Shown here: positions 13,385 to 16,020 of the stretch, piece after piece | How the letters are laid out: each line of letters starts with the position of its first letter | Position numbering within the stretch: position 1 is the first letter of the stretch | Assembly: GCA_964472465.1 (NCBI GenBank) | Contig: CAYYLW010000052.1 | Coordinates: 1-16,020 of the forward strand | Origin: JAAYCI01 sp964472465 | Lineage (GTDB): Bacteria > Bacillota > Clostridia > Oscillospirales > Ruminococcaceae | DNA length: 16,020 bases | Reading direction: 5' to 3' | The notes under the pieces: model-generated | The model's database searches: none | Told to the model about the DNA's origin: nothing | What the model saw: only the letters and a program-made list of their open reading frames with translations | Program-made: the position numbers and the translations under genes

Positions 13385-14440
13385 TTATTCTTCTCCGTAA
13401 TAACCGCTTTCGGGGCGGATGTCGATGTTATAACCCGTGAGACGGGCGCAGAGACGGGCATTCTGCCCGCGGTTGCCTATGGCGAGGGAAAGCTGGTGAT
13501 CCGGCACGGTTACCTGGCAGCTTTTGGTCTCCCCTTCCACAAGTTCCACCTTCACCACATTCGCCGGGGAAAGGGCCGCGGCAATGAACTCGGCGGGGTC
13601 CTCGCTGTACAGCACCACGTCTATTTTCTCGCCGCCCAGCTCCTCCACAATGCCTGCCACGCGCGCGCCGTGTGCGCCAATGCAGGCGCCGCGGGGGTCC
13701 ACGTTCGGGTCCTTGCTATACACGGCAATTTTGGTGCGCTGGCCGGCTTCGCGGGCGATGGCTTTAATCTCCACCGTGCCGTCGAACACCTCGGGCACCT
13801 CCATCTCAAACATCCGCTTCACAAGGCCTGGATGGGTGCGGCTAATCATCACGCGGGGGCCGCGTTCGGTCACGGCCACGTCCACCACGTATACCTTCAC
13901 GCGGTCGCCCTCTTGTAAAATCTCGCCCGGCACCTGCTCGTTGCGCGGCAGGATGGCCTCGTTTTTGCCAATTTCCAGCGCAATTACGCCGCGCGCCGCA
14001 TCCACACGCGTTACAAGGCCCGTCACAATCTCATGGCTCTTGCTCTGCATCTCCGTGTACATCTGGCTGCGCTCCGCCTCGCGGATGCCCTGCCTGATAA
14101 CGTGTTTCGCCGTCTGTGCCGCAATACGGCCAAAATCCTGGGTTTTCAGCGGCGTTTCCAGCTGGTCGCCAATCTGCAAGCTCTTGTCTTGCTTTTGCGC
14201 GTCCTCCAGGGATATTTGGGTGCTGGGGTTTTCCACCTCTTCCACCACGTCTTGCAACAGTTTCACTTCGAAGTGGCCGCTCTGGGGATCCATGACGACG
14301 GAGACGTTCTCTTCCTCCACGTCGTAGTCCTTTTTCACCGCAATGGCGATGGCGTTTTTCACCTTCTCCAGCAGATAATCAGCCGAGATGCCCCGCTCTT
14401 TTTCCAGCAATTCTAGGGCGGTAAACAGTTCTTCGTTCAT
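13385..14440 (-). CDS. nusA: Transcription termination/antitermination factor NusA
   Basis: NusA binds RNA polymerase and nascent RNA, promoting pausing, termination or antitermination. The 351-residue protein has the N-terminal polymerase-binding domain (1-130), an S1 domain (about 135-200), KH1 (about 205-280, with GACIGAHGARV) and KH2 (about 285-345, with LSLAIGNRGQNARL). It lacks the acidic C-terminal repeats of proteobacterial NusA, as is normal for Firmicutes. The ATG at 14440 matches the family N-terminus (MNEELFTALELLEKERG); the ribosome binding site GGAAAG is modest. An open extension to 14518 overlaps rimP and has no family match. The gap to rimP is 70 bp. Confidence 0.96.
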   Translation of the reverse strand: MNEELFTALELLEKERGISADYLLEKVKNAIAIAVKKDYDVEEENVSVVMDPQSGHFEVKLLQDVVEEVENPSTQISLEDAQKQDKSLQIGDQLETPLKTQDFGRIAAQTAKHVIRQGIREAERSQMYTEMQSKSHEIVTGLVTRVDAARGVIALEIGKNEAILPRNEQVPGEILQEGDRVKVYVVDVAVTERGPRVMISRTHPGLVKRMFEMEVPEVFDGTVEIKAIAREAGQRTKIAVYSKDPNVDPRGACIGAHGARVAGIVEELGGEKIDVVLYSEDPAEFIAAALSPANVVKVELVEGETKSCQVTVPDHQLSLAIGNRGQNARLCARLTGYNIDIRPESGYYGEE

Positions 14441-14510
14441 TTGCTTTCCAACTTTCGTTTCCACATTGTATTCATGTCGTCCGCTTGCATTCATTGTTTC
14501 GGTGGCCCGC

Positions 14511-14993
14511 TTAGCCAAACAGCCCCTCGTCGTCGCACAGCCAAACGCCCGTCACATCTTTGAGGGCCAGGCGTTCTTCGCCGTCTTCGTTTTCCAGCAC
14601 CAGGGCATCGGCGGTTTTTTCCCGCAGCAGCCCCGCCACCTCTTTGCGGCCTTTGGCATCCGCGCGGTACAGCCCGGCGCGCACCTTTTGCCCGGCCAGC
14701 GCGGCAAAGTGGGCTTCCCGCGTAAGCTTGCGCCCCAGCCCAGGGCTACCCACCTCTAGGATATAGCTGTGGTCCACGGGGTCTGCCTCATCCAGCAATG
14801 GGTCTATGGCACGGGTGGCGGCTTCACAGGTGTCGGTGTCCAGCGGCTCGTCGCGGTCAATCAGCACCCGCAAGAACCAGTCGGCCCCTTCCTTTTCGTA
14901 GCAAACATCCCACAGCCGCAGCCCCATCTCTTCAATAACAGGGCGCACCAGCAGTTCCACTTTGGCGGCCACGCCACCTGCCTGTTTCGCCAT
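14511..14993 (-). CDS. rimP: Ribosome maturation factor RimP
   Basis: RimP assists 30S assembly, upstream of nusA in most bacteria. The 160-residue protein has the N-terminal alpha/beta domain ending in the characteristic YILEVGSPGLGRKLTREAHF (77-96) and a C-terminal SH3-like barrel. Length is as expected (about 150-160). The ATG at 14993 has a G-rich but imperfect ribosome binding site (GTGGTGGGGC) immediately upstream. It is the first gene of the long cluster, about 108 bases after the predicted transcription start, and its leader contains a strong hairpin. Confidence 0.94.
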   Translation of the reverse strand: MAKQAGGVAAKVELLVRPVIEEMGLRLWDVCYEKEGADWFLRVLIDRDEPLDTDTCEAATRAIDPLLDEADPVDHSYILEVGSPGLGRKLTREAHFAALAGQKVRAGLYRADAKGRKEVAGLLREKTADALVLENEDGEERLALKDVTGVWLCDDEGLFG

Positions 14994-15056
14994 GCCCCAC
15001 CACTTTCTTCGCTGTTTCGCTGTTAATATGGCCAGTGTAAAAATGGCCTATACGCG

Positions 15057-15087
15057 GCAAGAGAGCGGGCACAGCCCACTCTCTTGC
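15057..15087 (-). promoter_or_regulatory. Strong hairpin at the 5' end of the rimP-nusA-infB leader
   Basis: In the transcript the arms GCAAGAGAGTGGGC (15087-15074) and GCCCGCTCTCTTGC (15070-15057) form a 14-bp stem with one G-T wobble and a TGT loop, beginning about 15 bases after the predicted start. A second small hairpin, GGCCA/TGGCC around TTTTTACAC, follows near 15049-15031. The T-run is more than 10 bases from the main stem, so this is not a canonical terminator; it may protect the 5' end, pause polymerase or be a site for NusA-dependent control. Confidence 0.6.
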
Positions 15088-15108
15088 GTGACGATTCGTA
15101 CAAGAAGA

Positions 15109-15137
15109 ATTATACCACATCCCCATGCGGGATGCAA
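15109..15137 (-). promoter_or_regulatory. Main promoter of the rimP-nusA-infB cluster
   Basis: On the minus strand TTGCAT (15137-15132), a 17-bp spacer and a perfect TATAAT (15114-15109) form a strong promoter, with TG one base before the -10 box (TGTGG-TATAAT). The start is expected near 15102. It is the only strong promoter seen ahead of rimP and shares its -10 context with the rpsO promoter. Confidence 0.9.
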
Positions 15138-15211
15138 GCAGATTTACCAGGCGTGCCGCAGAAAAAGCCAGGCCTTCCTTGCGGGATAGACACAGGCCCC
15201 GCGCGCGGCGC

Positions 15212-15265
15212 GGCCAAAGTGGGGCATGGGAAATGAAACACTCTCTTACCGCTTGGCCTTTGGCC
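15212..15265 (-). repeat. Inverted repeat downstream of the acyl-CoA synthetase gene
   Basis: GGCCAAAG (15265-15258 on the minus strand) and CTTTGGCC (15219-15212) are perfect complements 38 bases apart, just after the synthetase stop. No T-run follows. A weaker terminator-like element lies further on: a 6-bp AGGCC-type stem (15199-15194 with 15175-15170) followed after a few bases by TTTTT (15166-15162). Either could end the synthetase transcript, but neither is convincing. Confidence 0.3.
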
Positions 15266-15272
15266 CTTTCCT

Positions 15273-16020
15273 CTACGCCGTTTCTATTTTGCTGGCCTCT
15301 TGCAGGCCCAGCAGTTCCACCGCTTCTTCCACCATCTTGTATTTCAAAATCTTGCCAGCGGCGTTCATGGGGAAACCTTCCACAAAACGCACGTATTTGG
15401 GTTTCTTTTGTTTGGCCATATGGTCGGCCACAAACTGGCGCATCTCGTCCTCGCTGCTCTCCATACCCTCTTTCAGCACAATGCAGGCCATAATTTCCTC
15501 ACCGTACTGTTTATCCGGCACGCCGATCACCTGCACATCCTTCACCTTCTCGTGGGTATACAGGAAGTCCTCTATCTCCTTAGGGTAAATGTTCTCCCCG
15601 CCGCGGATAATCATATCCTTGATGCGGCCAGTGATTTTGTAGTTGCCATCCGGCAGGCGGCGGGCCAGGTCGCCCGTGTGTAGCCAGCCATTTTCATCAA
15701 TGGCGTTGGCCGTGGCCGCAGGCATTTTGTAGTAGCCCTTCATAATGTTGTATCCCCTGGCCACAAACTCGCCGTCCTCGTTGTCCGGCAGGTCCTCACC
15801 GGTTGCGGGGTCCACAATTTTGCACTCGATGCCCGGCAGCGCGTGGCCCACGGTGCTCACCTTCACGTCAATGGGGTCATCGCAGCTACTCATGGTGCAG
15901 CCGGGGCTGCTTTCGGTTTGCCCAAACACGATGGTGATTTCGGGCATGTGCATCTTGTCAATCACATCCTGCATCACCTTCACCGGGCAGGGGCTGCCCG
16001 CCATGATGCCGGTGCGCATG
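15273..16020 (-). CDS. AMP-forming acyl-CoA synthetase/ligase, C-terminal part
   Basis: Only the last 248 residues are inside the window; the frame runs off the right edge, and the methionine at the edge is probably internal. The adenylate-forming family motifs are clear: FGQTESSPG (32-40, the adenine-binding region), GWLHTGDLARR (111-121), GRIKDMIIRGGENIYPKEIE (131-150, hinge and start of the C-terminal subdomain) and the adenylation lysine K223 in NAAGKILKYK. It activates a carboxylic acid to acyl-AMP and acyl-CoA. The pattern is closest to medium/long-chain fatty-acyl-CoA synthetases, but the substrate cannot be told from this fragment. It is read toward rimP, which has its own promoter. 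Confidence 0.9.
   Translation of the reverse strand, partial: MRTGIMAGSPCPVKVMQDVIDKMHMPEITIVFGQTESSPGCTMSSCDDPIDVKVSTVGHALPGIECKIVDPATGEDLPDNEDGEFVARGYNIMKGYYKMPAATANAIDENGWLHTGDLARRLPDGNYKITGRIKDMIIRGGENIYPKEIEDFLYTHEKVKDVQVIGVPDKQYGEEIMACIVLKEGMESSEDEMRQFVADHMAKQKKPKYVRFVEGFPMNAAGKILKYKMVEEAVELLGLQEASKIETA

Noticed and set aside
13384..13461. Longer ylxR beginning at ATG 13461
   Set aside because: It would overlap nusA by 77 bp and add residues not found in the family; the TTG at 13383 has a ribosome binding site and gives the usual length.
1..16020. CRISPR array, insertion sequence, prophage, tRNA or rRNA genes
   Set aside because: No regularly spaced repeats, transposase or phage motifs, or recognisable tRNA/rRNA sequence were seen on either strand.

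Overview
The window looks like a chromosomal segment of a low-G+C-phylum (Firmicutes/Bacillota) anaerobe, most likely a class Clostridia member of the Oscillospiraceae/Ruminococcaceae type. The reasons are the Gram-positive rimP-nusA-ylxR-ylxQ-infB-rbfA-nrnA-truB-ribF-rpsO-pnp gene order, strong AGGAGG-type ribosome binding sites, a two-subunit iron-sulfur L-serine dehydratase and a SigH-like sigma factor. The core genes look moderately G+C-rich. I did no database search; names rest on recognised motifs, lengths and gene order.

Left end (1-1302, plus strand): a small SigH-like sigma-70 family factor is read from a consensus-type promoter whose 17-bp spacer contains a run of nine C. A small double zinc-ribbon protein follows, then a clear rho-independent terminator. 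Between 1303 and 2325 lies about 1 kb with no recognisable intact gene. Its first part is AT-rich. It contains an extended -10 element, a strong ribosome binding site and a short coding stretch that is either a 17-codon peptide or a frameshifted gene of about 46 codons. It also holds a small RNA-like structure with competing hairpins. A terminator at 2326-2355 can work for both strands.

Middle (2453-4016, minus strand): sdaAB-sdaAA overlap by 17 bp and encode the beta and alpha subunits of L-serine dehydratase (serine to pyruvate plus ammonia), read from their own promoter just beyond the pnp terminator.

Right part (4174-15137, minus strand; transcription runs from high to low coordinates): a long translation and RNA-metabolism gene cluster starts at a strong promoter (15109-15137). 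In order it contains rimP, nusA, ylxR, ylxQ, infB, rbfA, nrnA, truB, ribF, rpsO and pnp. It covers 30S maturation (RimP, RbfA), transcription elongation (NusA), initiation (IF2), tRNA modification (TruB), nanoRNA/pAp turnover (NrnA), FMN/FAD synthesis (RibF), ribosomal protein S15 and RNA decay (PNPase). Genes from rimP to ribF overlap or sit within about 95 bp of each other. A second strong promoter lies before rpsO, a strong terminator lies between rpsO and pnp, and the pnp leader carries a long imperfect stem that recalls the RNase III-processed pnp leader of enterobacteria. At the right edge is the C-terminal part of an AMP-forming acyl-CoA synthetase.

The window is mostly conserved housekeeping DNA. 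The parts that repay a closer look are the C9 tract in the sigma-factor promoter, the orphan 1.3-2.3 kb region with its broken or tiny gene, the pnp leader, and the use of TTG starts in infB, pnp and ylxR. I see no CRISPR array, rRNA, tRNA, insertion sequence or prophage gene.
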